In this document: positions 11,819 to 23,192 of the stretch, piece by piece
How positions within the stretch are numbered: the stretch's first letter is position 1
Layout: every line of letters begins with the position of its first letter
Origin: Beta vulgaris subsp. vulgaris
Taxonomy: Eukaryota > Streptophyta > Magnoliopsida > Caryophyllales > Amaranthaceae
Assembly (NCBI RefSeq): GCF_026745355.1
Contig: NC_079209.1
Location: 25,454,073 to 25,518,072, forward strand
Reading direction: 5' to 3'
DNA: 64,000 nt
Position numbers and translations under genes: made by a program
Notes under the pieces: model-generated
Seen by the model: only the letters and a program-made list of their open reading frames with translations
Told to the model about the DNA's origin: nothing
Databases searched by the model: none

Positions 11819-12427
11819 TGTTATGGTTGAGTTTTCGCAGGATGACATTGACATGAAGACATGATGACATGACACGACGAATGTGACATAATGTCAGTTG
11901 AAGTACAAATAACGGATTTTCTGAAAATGGAAGGAGTTCAGTAAGGCATTAAATTAGCCGTGAGATCCGTCAATGAAGAGTAAATTGTACAAAGGAGGAA
12001 AAGATATTGCGACGTTGGAGTATAATTAGGAAGATCTCCTATAATTAAGTAACCATTACCATTGTAATAGTCTTAGAATTTATTAGTGTATTCGTTGGGA
12101 AAAAGCCTAGGGAAAAAAAGGCATACAAAAGAAAAACAAGCATCATTAGATAGGACTACGGAACACTTTTTGTACTAAGAGAAAAGAACAACATAATCTG
12201 TAACGATTGTCACTAGCCTATAGCGATAGTCAACGATAGTAGATTGGTGGATCTACATCCACCCGCGGTTTTTACCCATCTTTATTGGGGTTTTCCGCCT
12301 CACCATCTTTGTGTGTTCATCCCCTTTGATCCCCATTGCATTCATTCATTTCATTGTCTTACACATAATCTGGTTGAATCGTCCCAAACTTTAATTCCGT
12401 CGTAAGAGATAAATTTTAACATAAACA
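11819..12427 (+). repeat. Left LTR of the small LTR element
   Basis: 609 bp, TG...CA ends, matching 13250-13867 with scattered substitutions and a few small indels. The PBS-like sequence begins immediately after it, at 12428. Confidence 0.92.
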
Positions 12428-12509
12428 ATTTGGCGCCCACCGTGGGGCATAACCAGACCAACTACTGTTCAAAATCCATCAAATGAGAGAAACACCAAAT
12501 CTCGATTAA

Positions 12510-12719
12510 ATGCAGAGGCAATATGATCAAATGAGAGCAGAGATGCTCGAAATGAAGCAAGCTAATGAGTGGTTAGCTACCGACTTCACGACATCGCAAG
12601 AAAGGATTCAAAAATTGCAAGAAGAGTTAGCATCGTCCAAAGCTTCAAAGGTCCGACGTCGCACTAATTTGAACGACATCCCCTATATGAAGGACTTCTC
12701 TGAGTCAGACGAGGACTAG
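12510..12719 (+). CDS. Short coiled-coil ORF in the small LTR element
   Basis: A 69-codon frame with heptad-like leucine/methionine spacing (QMRAEMLEMKQANEWLA, ERIQKLQEELASS) followed by a basic patch and an acidic end (DFSESDED). The position just after the PBS suggests a leftover gag N-terminus of a Gypsy-type parent. It lacks a nucleic-acid-binding knuckle. It could also be chance coding in a non-coding interior; no function is claimed. Confidence 0.35.
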   Translation: MQRQYDQMRAEMLEMKQANEWLATDFTTSQERIQKLQEELASSKASKVRRRTNLNDIPYMKDFSESDED

Positions 12720-13249
12720 CCTGAAAATGACGAAGAGCCTGAGGGCAAAGAGCCCTTGAATAATGAAGAGAATGATCAGGGAGAAGGAGAGGCAAATCTT
12801 ATGGCAACACGCATGAACTGAAAGTAGAAAATTACCTGGTATTAGTGATCGTTTTTCCGGCGGAAAGAATGAGGGGAGTTATGGAAATTATTTTGTTTAA
12901 GGAGAGAGAAAGATTTGGTGGGTCGAAATTCTCAACCGCCCACGATATTTATGCCTTCAAAAACAATCATGACATTGGGCCAACGGTTAGAATTGAACGG
13001 CTATTTAAAAAAAAAAACTACCTTTTCGTTTTGAGACCTTTGGGTTGCCCAATATAACCGCTGAAGTGGATTTTCCTTCCTTATATTTTTTCGGTAAGAT
13101 ATTTTCTATATTAGTCGTATGAGAAATTTTCTATGCTTTTTTTTGTAAAGTACCTTGATTACATTAAAGATACTCCGTTTGGTTCAATGATTTTTTAATA
13201 ATTGTCTCATGGATTTTGTGTTACCCCGATTCGACCATTGGGGGGAAAT

Positions 13250-13867
13250 TGTTATGGCTGAGTTTTCGCACGATGACATTGACATGATGACATGATGACG
13301 TAAAGACACGACGGAGAGATACGAGGGTAAAGTCAATTGAAGTACAAATAACAGATTTTCTGAAAAATGGAAGGAGTTCAGCAAGGCATTAAATTAGCCG
13401 TGAGATCCTTCGATGAAGAGTAAATTGTACAAAGGTGGAAAAGATATTGCGACGTTGGAGTATAATTAGGAAGATCTCCTATAATCAAGGAACCGTTACC
13501 ATTGTAATACTCTTAGAATTTATTAGTGTATTCGTTGGGAAAAAGCTAAGGGAAAAAAAGGCATACAAAAGAAAAACAAGCATCATTAGATAGGACTACA
13601 TAACACTTTTTGTACTAAGAGAAAAGAACAACATAATCTGTAACGATTGTCACTAGCCTATAGCGACAGTCAACGATAGTAGATTGGTGGATCTACATCC
13701 ACCCGCGGTTTTTACCCATCTTCATTGGGGTTTTTCATGTCACCATCTTTGTGGGTTCATCCCCTTTGATTCCCATTGCATTCATTTATTGCATTGTCTT
13801 ACACATAATCTGGTTGAATCGTCCCAAACTTTAATTCCATCGTAAGAGACAAATTTTAGCATAAACA
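13250..13867 (+). repeat. Right LTR of the small LTR element
   Basis: 618 bp, partner of 11819-12427, preceded by a purine tract and followed at once by the GCAAC duplication and Copia gag sequence. Confidence 0.92.
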
Positions 13868-14802
13868 GCAACCATGGCCCTTCTCATATCAACTTTTGAG
13901 AAAGGTTTATGTTCTTCCTTTCCTTTCTCCTTGTATTTACCTTTACCTTTGTCATTTTCCCAAAGTGGACACTCCTTTATAAAGTGATCAAGATTTCCAC
14001 ACTTACGACAGCTTAGTTTTGCAGATTTTTTCTTGTTTTTCCTTTTATAATTCTTATAAAAGAAATTCTTAAACTTTTTCACGATCAATGCTGCTTCCTC
14101 ATCATCAGTTTCTGAATCATCTTGTTCTTCCGATTTGAGAGCTAAAGCTTTAGGTCTACCAGGGTCAGCCTCATGAGTTCCCAAATGTAGCTCATGAGTC
14201 AACAAGGAACCTGCAAGTTGTTTAATATTGAAGGTGGTGAAATCTTTGGTTTCTTGCAGAGCCGTAACTTTCGCCATCCATTAGTCATCCTATGGGAGAC
14301 TCCTAAGTACTTTCCGTACTTGTTCCTCTGGAGTGATAGCCTTTCCTAGGGAGTCAAGCTCATTGATGATGTTAGAGAACCTAGTGAGCATAGCATACCT
14401 GTGCATGAGCATGTCTATCTTTGATCTTTTGACTTCGCTTGTTCATTCATGAGTAACCTGTAGAAGTTCCCACATCTGCTTGGCAGATTTGCATCCCATG
14501 ATTCTATTGTGTTCATGAGGACCAAGACCACAGTGGAGAATCTTCTTGGCTAAGTTGTTCATCTCCATCTTGTCGAAATCATCTTTATCATATGTTGAGA
14601 GTGGTTTGGGGATGGTCTCGCCTTTTTCGTTTTTCTCAGTGACTTCAAAGTCACCAATTTCTATCACTCTCCAAACTTGATAGTTCTCAACTTTGATGAA
14701 GATTTCCATACGGTTCTTCCAGTATGGATAATGCTTGCCATTGAACATAGGTGGACGTTTAGTTGAGTAACCTTCATCCAATATTTCTCCCGTAGTGTTC
14801 AT
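13868..14802 (-). pseudogene. Copia gag, N-terminal half
   Basis: Starts at the ATG at 14802, 50 bp downstream of the PBS on the minus strand. It reads RPPMFNGKHYPYWKNRMEIF (the usual sirevirus/copia gag opening), NNLAKKILHCGLGPHEHNRI and MWELLQVTHE, then a stop. The frame resumes with TALQETKDFTTFNIKQLAGS and a first zinc knuckle CRKCGNLDHFIKEC before the insertion point at 13868. Gag forms the particle that packages element RNA. At least two breaks separate the pieces. Confidence 0.85.
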
Positions 14803-14851
14803 GATTACCAGGTACTAGCTCCTCAGTGTTAGCTGATTTTGGAGGAACCGT

Positions 14852-14865
14852 GCTCTGATACCAAT
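14852..14865 (-). other. Primer-binding site of the sirevirus-like element
   Basis: On the minus strand TGGTATCAGAGC lies directly after the 5' LTR end (...CA). This is the standard plant copia PBS complementary to the 3' end of initiator methionine tRNA. It fixes the LTR boundary at 14866. Confidence 0.92.
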
Positions 14866-16001
14866 TGTTAGTTGAGTACAAACACTTGAGCAACAACAAG
14901 AGGGGGGGGGGGGTTAATTGTAGTTGGGGAGATTTTCTATATTTTTGCGAAAATAAAACAATCTTTAACTAAGAAAGGAGATAAGTACATAAACTTGAAA
15001 GAAATAAGAACACGAGAATTTTTACAAGGAAAACTTCCTAGGTTCAATATGAAGAAAAACCTTGACCACGAGGGATTTTGACTCAATTCTCTTTAATATA
15101 CTTAGGCCAAAATACTCTCTTTTGTACAACCTAATCTTGGACCTTCTCTGTTCTTCTCGGAACTTGTTCCCTGTCACCTTGTTCCCCCTGAACAAGTGAC
15201 TTTCTCTCTTGACTTCATTCGAAGTCTTTCTCTTTCTCTCTTTTCTTTCTTTTTCTCTTTTTCTCTTGAAATGATTACAGATTTGGTGTCACACAACCCA
15301 ATCTCTAATACAGTGAATCATAATGAAAGAAGAGATGAAACCCAAAATACATTCACAGATAATATTACAATAAAATTATGTAAGCTTAACTATTTTGTTC
15401 GTTACACACAACTATTTGTAGATAACAAATTTCCCATGATCTTCTCCACGAACATAGTGGGAGCTGAATTTCAGCCTCACTCATTCACTTTCTAGCCGTT
15501 AGAGAATCCGTTTGAAGTTATGCTGTTACAGTTCCAAATCTTCAGCCACGATCACACACCTTACAAGTAGGTGGGTTGTTGTAGTTCCTAAAATCTAGGA
15601 AGTACTTCAACAGCCCTCCTTTTTAGGTGTTGGAAGTTAGCGCCTCACAAATCTTCTCATCAATTAACTGTTTTCATTTCTGAGCATACACGAACTTCCA
15701 AGAGCATTATCGGTTCATATATTTTCACAAATTAAAGTCAATAATATTAATTATCAGACAAAAACACAAATAAAGTTAATAACTTAATTTTTTATTAAAC
15801 TCCTAATCAATTCTCCGTAAGTTATAAAACATGATATTTGTGATATAAAATAATATACCTAAGATAAAATAACAAACCTAAAACAAAATAAATGAATATA
15901 ATAATACAAAATAAAATAAATAAAACTAATAACGCACGAAACAAAAGAAACTAAATTAATCAAAGATAAATATTTGTCATCATCAAATAGTGAGTACAAC
16001 A
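14866..16001 (-). repeat. 5' LTR of the sirevirus-like element
   Basis: 1136 bp between TGTTAG (14866) and ACAACA (16001), with TG/CA ends on both strands. It pairs with 3131-4251. TNP2 sequence begins immediately at 16002. Confidence 0.88.
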
Positions 16002-16385
16002 ATTTTCATGTTCGATAAGTACCCTGATGGAGCCTTAATGTTGTACAGAGACTCGCAAAAAGTCGTTTCTCAACTCTAGATAGAGTGTAGCAAGTCGGAG
16101 GCAAATAGTTCTTATCATCAGCTGACCCTTCTTGAAGTTCCTCTTTTTTCCCTTTCCTTTTCCTTTGCCAAACACTTTCTCTTTTTTCTTTCTTTTCTTA
16201 GTGTCACTCTTTTGAGCCCATAGCTCTAGTCGAAGCCCCTTACTTTCCAGGTACAGTCGCACTCCTTTGCTTATCCTTTGTCTTATGTGGAATATTCATA
16301 AGTGTCCCCAGAATTATGTGATATACATTTTTCTCTATATGCATGACGTCGAGACAATGCCTAACCTCTAGATCCTTCCAATATG
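16002..16385 (-). pseudogene. CACTA transposase TNP2 relic, upstream part
   Basis: Minus-strand pieces read YWKDLEVRHCLDVMHIEKNV and LGTLMNIPHKTKD, the TNP2 segment just upstream of DUF4218, then a lysine-rich insert (KKRKKKEKVFGKGKGKGKK). After a frameshift comes a plausible junction to the half at 1816-3137. The copia 5' LTR breaks the frame at 16001. The right boundary fuses without a gap to Gypsy RNase H sequence, so more N-terminal TNP2 is missing here. Confidence 0.85.
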
Positions 16386-18060
16386 GAAAGAAGGGCAGAG
16401 CCTTGTCTGCTGATTTAGAAATGAATTGAGTGAGGGTCGTCATCCTCCCTGTCAGCCTTTAAATGTCTTTGACATTCCTGGGGCTCAGGCAAGTTGATAA
16501 TAGCTTGATCTTTTCTAAATTTGCGTCGATCCCTCTTTTGCTTACATGGAAGCCTAAGAATTTGCCTGCTTTTGCACCAAAGACGCACTTCTTAGGGTGA
16601 AGCTTCATCTGGTATTTTCTCAGTGTTCTGAAAGTTTCTGCTAAAACTTTTAAGTGTTCGCGGTCAGTCTTACTCTTCACATTGGAGTCGTCAACGTAAG
16701 CTTCAATGTTTCTTCCCCTTTGATCCGTGAACACTTTATCTACTAACTTCTGATATGTTGCTCCACCATTGCAAAGTCCAAATGGCATCGCCTTATAATT
16801 GTATACTCCACAACCCGTGATAAATGTTTTTTTTCTTTCTGTCGGCCTCCAATAAGCTTATCTGATGATAGCCCGAGAATGCGTCCATAAAGCTCAATTA
16901 CGCATGGCCGCTAGTAGAATCTACTAGCTGGTCTATTCTCGGTAATGGATAGCAATCCTTTGGGCACGCTCTGTTGAGATCCGTGAAGTCTACACACATC
17001 CTCCATTGGCCGCTAGCCTTCTTTACGATGACCAAATTGGCCAACCACTCTGGGTAATCGCAGGGCTCAATTAAGTCTGCTGCCAGCAATTTATCCACCT
17101 CTTCTTTGATTGCCTTGTTCTTCTCGACAGAAAATGCTCTCTTCTTTTGCTTTACCGGGCAGACTACATTGTTGACATTTAGACGATGGAACATCACGTC
17201 CGGGTCTATTCCTGGCATCTCATCCGCCGAGAATGCGAAGACGTCAGCATTTTCTCGAAGGAGAGCCACTAGGTTGACCTTGAGCTCTGAGTCCATGTCC
17301 ATCGCGATAGCGACCGCTCTAGCAGGATCATTGGCTAACATTTCTTGCCTGGTTTCACCGTCTGGCTTTGGTCTCGGCTCATCTTCTGGCCAGGACTCTA
17401 GATCTTCCATTGAGACCGCTTTAGCTTTCTTGACCGCTTCTATTTCATCTACTTCATTATTTTCTCTTTCCTAAGCTTGGGCTTTTCTTTGGGCTTTTCT
17501 TTGCTTTCTTGATGGCAGGTCAAGATTCTCTACTGGAAATCTCTTGGCAGGCTGTTTCAATGTCGTCAGACAACATGACCTCGCCATCTCCTGGTTACCC
17601 TTCAACCTTGATGTAACCCCCTCATTGGAAACATATAGCATTGCCAGGTGATAAGTGGAGATGACTCCCTGGACGTCATGAATAAAAGGGCGTCCTATAA
17701 TGGCGTTGTATGCCCCTTGGATGTCCACCACTAGGAATTCCGCCATGACGTCCCTTGCTGGTTCATTCTCTCCAATTCTTACCGGGAGCGTAATTAACCC
17801 TTCCGGTACCACCGATGCTCCTGTGAATCCGATGGCTGGGTATCTAAGCGGCTACAGATACTCTCGGCCAATCATCAGCTTTTCAAATGTTGCTAGATTG
17901 AGGATATTTGCAGAGCTGCCTCCGTCCACCAAAATTCTGTGGACCAGGCAGTTTGAGATCTTCAAAGTGACTACTAAAGGATCGTCGTGAGGGTAAACGA
18001 CATGTTTAGCGTCCTCCAAGGTAAATGGCATTGCTGGCATCAGTCAGGTGGCGAGCGCCT
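16386..18060 (-). pseudogene. Ty3/gypsy pol fragment: protease and RT
   Basis: Minus-strand order: retropepsin with VDGGSSANILN near 17930, protease tail VVDIQGAYNAIIGRPF, then RT with WLANLVIVKKASGQWRMCVD, LNRACPKDCYPLPRIDQLVD, MPFGLCNGGATYQKLVD and the polymerase site YVDD (16700-16690). It ends with LSPRNVKDI and the first residues of RNase H (FISKSADKALPFF). Frame breaks lie near 16890, 17470 and 17850. This is the Tat/Athila-like style of plant Gypsy RT. Both ends are truncated; no LTR of its own is visible here. A second copy of its RT segment is at 24470-24765. Confidence 0.88.
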
Positions 18061-18129
18061 CGACATCGTGCCATCTATACAGGTTTCAAAAATCCCTACA
18101 TTCAAGAAGCCCCGAATCTAGCTAAGTTT

Positions 18130-19213
18130 TGCCGACTACAACATCTCCCCGCTTTTTCTAGTTAATTTATACATAATTTTCTAATGTCAAAAGAAAAATC
18201 TCAGGATACAATGGATTTCATTCCAAACCCTAAACTCTAAAAGAAGTACAAGTTATGTTAACTTGAGAAGAACGAAAAACAAAGACAGTATGTTTGAACT
18301 ATCCTAGGAACAATGGCACTAACTCTTCATACACATAAAGTATTTTTTATTTTTGTCAAACGCACTGAGAACTTGGAATTGTTGATCTATAACGCAACTA
18401 AGTACTAAATCCTCCTTCAGTTGCTTCCTACCACTTAGTTCACTAATTCCATGTTTTTTCAAATTGGGAACCACGAACCACTAACTCCACTAACTACTTA
18501 AGCGTATAATGTGGGACGAAATACTTTAAAAATAAGTAAAAGTGTGTTAAAATCAAACATGCACTATGCTTAATTTATTTTAAATAAAAATTGAATAATA
18601 AAACATTAAAAGAAATCCTTCGTAAAATAAAATACTATTTCTAAAAACACTTCAATAGGATATTTAAAAAAAATTTAATATTTATTTATTTAAAAATAAA
18701 ATCAGGTTTAAAATCTATCTACTAGCTACTTTCTAAAATTAAGGAAACATATTTTAAAACCTTTTAAAAATATCTATTGATTAGAAGACTCTTCTAAAAT
18801 ACACGTTATAAGTTGTATTTAATTATTAGTTCCTTATACACTTTTTTGTTGTTAATATGACTTAGTGTGTTCCAAAATTGTGTTCCTTAAATCAAACGCC
18901 AAGGGCAGTACCCAACTAGAGAACATAACCTAGTTCCTTTAAGAAATTCACAATTATTTGTCTTTACATTCATTCAACCAATACCTAAAGATATATTATA
19001 CATCATCATGCATACTAATCTTTTCTTTTGCTTGATTCATCATTGAGGGAACATCTTTACTTCAATCTTGATACGTGTCTTCACATTAATATTGATTTGA
19101 GTATTCTTTTTGTTCTTTAGTGATCAACCTCGCAATACATAAATTTGAATACATATATTATAACTAGTATGACTTTTGTTATTTTAGTCACCTTCAAAAC
19201 TAAGGATCAATCA
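18130..19213 (-). repeat. Probable 3' LTR of the second sirevirus-like element
   Basis: AT-rich, non-coding, and followed on the right by a minus-strand purine tract AAAAAGGGGAAAG (19214-19227), so a CA end at 19213 is a good LTR terminus. The neighbour at 19740 is an ORF3-like relic in the right order and orientation. The left end is not defined and I could not find the partner LTR, so the call rests on context. Confidence 0.5.
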
Positions 19214-19227
19214 CTTTCCCCTTTTTG

Positions 19228-19739
19228 AAGATGAAAACAAAAGGCATATTATTAATATATTAATAATAAATGAAATAATTAAAAAAGAATAAATTTAACC
19301 TAGTTAAATCAAATTTATTTATCCAATTTTTAAATTTAGCTAAGATACTTAGCTTGAAACAAACTTAGGAATATGATACTTCAACAAAACAAAATTATTT
19401 ACTAGTAAATTGTCTTTCTCTTTCCCTCTTTTACATCTTAAAAAAATATATTTTTCAGTATTTTAGAATGAAGGTCTTATTCATAGAAACACATCATATA
19501 CACCACTAAATATGTTAGAAACATTTGGTTAGTATAAGTAGGAAATCCATACAACTCTCAAAATTGCAATCCAGTAATATGAGCCACTCAGAGATAAGTC
19601 ACTGAGATATTAACAAGAGTTATTCGATCATTTTTTTTGTTCCATTAAGAACAAAAATAATAAAGAACATACAAGGAAGAATAAATTAAAAAAAGCCAAA
19701 GAAACTTGTCCTAAAAATAAAAACAAAGCAAAAGAGATT
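19228..19739. other. Non-coding spacer of the second Copia element
   Basis: AT-rich, equivalent in position to 4273-4798 of the first element. No gene or clear repeat seen. Confidence 0.45.
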
Positions 19740-20577
19740 TATGGCTCAGGAGATGGAGGAGCATAGACTCCATCTTTTACTACACCCTCTAATTTCTATA
19801 TTACCTGCTTTTGGCTTCCTCCTCTTGCACCCTAAGATACATAACCATGTTTTTTCAACTTATTAACCGCATCACACATAGTGCGCATTTCAGTGAAAAT
19901 GATTGTGGTGGGTTACATAGAGAAGTAAACAAGGGTGGTTATTATTATGGAGGGAGACTTGTCCTTCGGAACAAACGATTGTTCCTTGCACTTTGAAACA
20001 ATTATTTCCTAACAAAGGCTCATCAACAGCAGGTTCAACAATAGGAGAGGGAGGAGTGTTCAAGACTTTCATATTGCGGACCCTTGCTCCATCTTTTGGG
20101 AACCACCATCGGTGTTTTATTCTTCTCTTCTTTCTTCTTCTTCTCTTCCCCCAGGGCCAGGCACCTTATTCAGATTCACTCTCTTTCCTTTTCTCTTTTC
20201 TTCTTTTTCTTTATTTTCATCTTCTTTCTCTCCTTATTTCTTTAGTAGTACTTCTCCTTCAATGTCCCCCATCAATGTGTTCCCCAGCCATGGAACAATA
20301 GATTCATCATCATCTTCACCAATAACATAATTTCCTTTCACCAAAACACCATTTACAACATAATGCTTAAATTGTTTAGTGTTTTGTCCTTTAGGAGATT
20401 TCCGGTGGAGTTTCATTTGGGCTTTAAGAAGATTTTTTTTGATAAGTGCACTATAACCAGCAACAAACTTCCTATCAATGCAATGACTCAAATGTTGAAA
20501 CATTAAGGAAGGAAAATTAATGGGACTATGCGTGTCAAGATATTGCACAATCAAGTCTAACATACCCACTTAGGGTC
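19740..20577 (-). pseudogene. Sirevirus ORF3 relic of the second Copia, C-terminal part
   Basis: 20569-20234 on the minus strand reads INFPSLMFQHLSHCIDRKFV and GYSALIKKNLLKAQMKLH, matching the ISHLSHCISHNTKVGYGNLL block of the ORF3 at 4799-6176 in order and character. Downstream the acidic GEDDDESIVPWLGN and short frames continue to 19740. It is separated from its N-terminal part (25222-25900) by a 4.4-kb insertion. Confidence 0.65.
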
Positions 20578-20666
20578 TTTTAACATACGAAGGATGGGAG
20601 ATTTCTTAATTAAATTAAACAGGAGTTTATGGTGAGGAAAAAATAATTTATGATCAATAATAGTGG
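20511..20666. repeat. Left copy of a 155-bp direct duplication flanking an insertion
   Basis: Repeats at 25071-25221 with a handful of changes (tgggactatgcgtgtcaaga near both starts). The unit is Copia ORF3 sequence present on both sides of the degraded Gypsy element. Confidence 0.85.
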
Positions 20667-21320
20667 TGTTTCAGTTGTGAAACGATGGCGGACTTAAGAA
20701 TTGTCCGTCAGTAATGAGGCTATCCGCTGTTTATCTGCACAAGAACAAATGTGAGCTACCCTCGGGGTGGTTGTGAGGAAACCCCCTTCGACGTCAAGTC
20801 AGCTAGTGTCCGGTAAGGATTTAGAGAGAGAAAGATAAGTTATATTTAGTATCAGAGAGAATGTACCTGCAGAAATAGTACTGTTTGGCTATTTATAGAT
20901 GTACTATTCACCTGATAGGATAGGTAATCCTTTGGCACGTGTATGGCTGTAATAGATCTGTTAGGTGGAAGATTTCCTTTTTTTTTCCTCTTCGGTCGAT
21001 GCGACGACAGTCCCAGTGAGGAGCATCAATTTCCTTCTAATGATTCGCGTCCTGGACATGTGATGTCGGTCATGATAAATGTCCGCCAGCAGACTTGGGT
21101 AATACCCATATAACTAGCCCCCCAGCATCGTTGACGGTCGTGACCGTCATCGGTGTGTATTTTGATGACGTGGACGGATTTTGCATGCCTTTTGATCAGA
21201 CCCTTGATGTTGCCACGTGTTGACATGGGGTGAATTGTGAATTTCAAAAAGTGTAATCATTACTGCTTCTAAATTCCTCTCTTTTTCCCCTTTTTATTAG
21301 GGTGTGTTGTGCAAGTGACA
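20667..21320 (+). repeat. 5' LTR of the degraded Gypsy element
   Basis: Begins TGTTTCAG where similarity to the right flank stops and ends AAGTGACA directly before a TTTGGCG-type PBS. The stretch 20820-21080 recurs at 24783-25068. Confidence 0.65.
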
Positions 21321-21747
21321 TTTGGCGTCAATCCGTGGTAGCAGTTGATGCGTTTTTTTAATCCCCACCGTTTATTCTGGTATTTAAAAGCGAAAATCTG
21401 TTTCTTTTTATTTTTCATTCAACTTCTTCGTCCTTCTTCAACCCTTTTCTCTAGTTTCTCCATTTTTATGAGAGCTTCGAATTGTTGTTTTGTGACTACA
21501 AAACACATTTTCTTCCTCAATCTTCCTCAAAAAGGTTATTTTCCTGCATTTCCTTCTTTTCTTTCGAAGAATTTCCACAAATTTCGGTTCTTTTCTTCTG
21601 GGTTTCACTCGAGGGTGTTTTAGTTTCACTTCGACATTTTTTCCGGCGAGTTTTTTCTTCACCTGCTGCATTTCGTGGAGTTTATATTTTGATGTTTTTT
21701 GGGAGTTTGCTTCATTTTTTCCGGTCATTTACCCGACGAAATTTCTC

Positions 21748-23192
21748 ATGTACCAATCTCGAAACTTTTTGGTTTTTCACTACTTTTTCTTCCTTAGAAC
21801 TATGTCGGACCATTCTGATAGTCAGAAAACTTTGAATAGTAAATTTATGTTAGAGAGTGAACCTTCTTCTCCCTCCCTTGATGGTGGACAAAGTTCGTCC
21901 GTTTCTAGCCCTAGGGATGGGTGCACTCGTCTCTTAGCCGACTATCCCCTTACGGTCGACATGGCAAAAGAACTTAGGTCGAAATTTCTTAATGATTGCT
22001 CTACCCCTGAGCAAGAAAACTTGACTAGCCAATATTTGTTCGCTAGGATGAGTGGGGATAATCAGACGCTTAGGGAGTTAAGGCCCAAATTCTAGCCCGT
22101 AGGGTCGTCAGGTATCCTCTCCTTGATGTCGTTCCCGGCCTTGATATCCAGCCTTTCAGGGAGCATGCTTGGTTAGATGGTCTAGCCGATGCCAGGCTGG
22201 TAGCGGACACTAGCTCTTACGACCTACTTTCCCATGGTTCTGTCCCCTTTCATCCTCTTGTTGTTGATTTAGGTTCAGAGAACGATTCTATCGCCAGCAT
22301 GGATGAGGCCGATACTATCCCTTCTACTTCTGGTCGCGAACTAGCTGTTCGCCATACCGAGATCGCCATTAGCGAGAGTTCCAGTATGCCTCCTTCTTCC
22401 CGTCCAGAGCCCATTCCTGACCGGGATGATGTTCTTCATTCAGGGATATGGCTCCTCTTAGATTATAGCCACGGTCCCAATAGCACCGTTATTTGTAAAA
22501 CTTGACGGGCAGCCGCTTTTGAGCTGAATTGTTGCAAGGTGGCTGAGGAATTAGATGCTTTCTTGTCCGACTATAAACTTGTAATCCCGGCCGAGGGGTC
22601 GGAGGTGATTGATTTTCCGACATGGCACATAGCTATTTACGCCCATCATTTTGAATCTGGGCTGCACTTCCCACTGGATCTTGTTCTACTGAAGATTTTA
22701 AAGGCTTTCAACATATGCCTTGCTCAACTAACTCCTCTAGCCGTGAGGACTTTGATTGCTTATGTCTGGGTCGGCCGTTACTTGGGTTATCCGGAGAGCC
22801 TTAACCTCTTCCGTCGGCTTCATTGGCTGCTACACAACAGTTCCACTGAGAAGGGCTGGTGGTCTTTGATAACGGCAAAGGACAAAATGATTGTTTACCC
22901 GAACATGACCGGGTTGAAAGGGTGCCCGGGAGCTTTCTACTGGTTGACGGTCCCTGCCAACTTCCCTCTTCGACGGCACATTACCAAGCCCTACCCCGGG
23001 ATGGACGACGTGCCCTCCTATGGTTTGTCCAAGACTGAGCAAGAGGCCTTCGACTATTTTGAGTGTGAATCGAATGTTGATGGTAACGAAGAGTCCGAGA
23101 CACGAATTCCCTGCAATTGGCTTCCGCATGCTAAGTATATTCTCGGCATCGAGCCTATGTCTGCCCACTTCTTATGCCGGACTCACCTCTAA
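21748..23192 (+). pseudogene. Gypsy-type putative gag/transposon protein
   Basis: The frames at 21748-22095, 22299-22505 and 22539-23192 line up as one damaged gene. The last has GLHFPLDLVLLKILKAFNIC, LTPLAVRTLIAYVWVGRYLG, ESLNLFRRLHWLL and EKGWWSLITAKDKMIV, which fits the plant 'putative gypsy type transposon' domain (PF04195 style). Such proteins occupy the gag position of Tat-lineage Gypsy elements; the biochemical role is unknown. Stretches ending in poly-T plus tag/cag (near 23300 and 24160) look like intron 3' ends, so the original gene may have been spliced. Confidence 0.7.

Larger units (their letters stand above)
11819..13867 (+). mobile_element. Small non-autonomous LTR retrotransposon (TRIM/LARD-like)
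   Basis: Two near-identical LTRs (11819-12427 and 13250-13867) start TGTTATGG and end ATAAACA. GCAAC at 11814-11818 and 13868-13872 is a perfect 5-bp target duplication. A primer-binding site of TTTGGCGCCCACCG type follows the first LTR and a purine tract (ttggggggaaat) precedes the second. The 0.8-kb interior codes for no pol. It is inserted in the gag of the sirevirus-like element and is therefore younger than it. Replication would need proteins from a related full-length element. Confidence 0.92.
3131..16001 (-). mobile_element. Sirevirus-like Ty1/copia retrotransposon, nested
   Basis: Minus-strand order: 5' LTR (14866-16001), PBS, gag, protease, integrase, RT, RNase H, an extra ORF3, polypurine tract and 3' LTR (3131-4251). 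Protease-integrase-RT-RNase H order defines copia. A long gag with two zinc knuckles and an extra ORF between pol and the 3' LTR are sirevirus (SIRE/Maximus) traits. Every gene carries stops or frameshifts, so the copy is dead. It interrupts TNP2: TNP2 sequence runs up to 16002 on one side and resumes at about 3137 on the other. The outer end at 3131 has lost its TG and no clean target duplication remains. Two younger elements are nested in it, at 8608-9755 and 11819-13867. Confidence 0.88.

Noticed and set aside
11819..11875. Start of a gag protein MSCHHVFMSMSS
   Set aside because: This piece is read from the LTR of the nested small element and not from Copia gag, which starts again at 11818.
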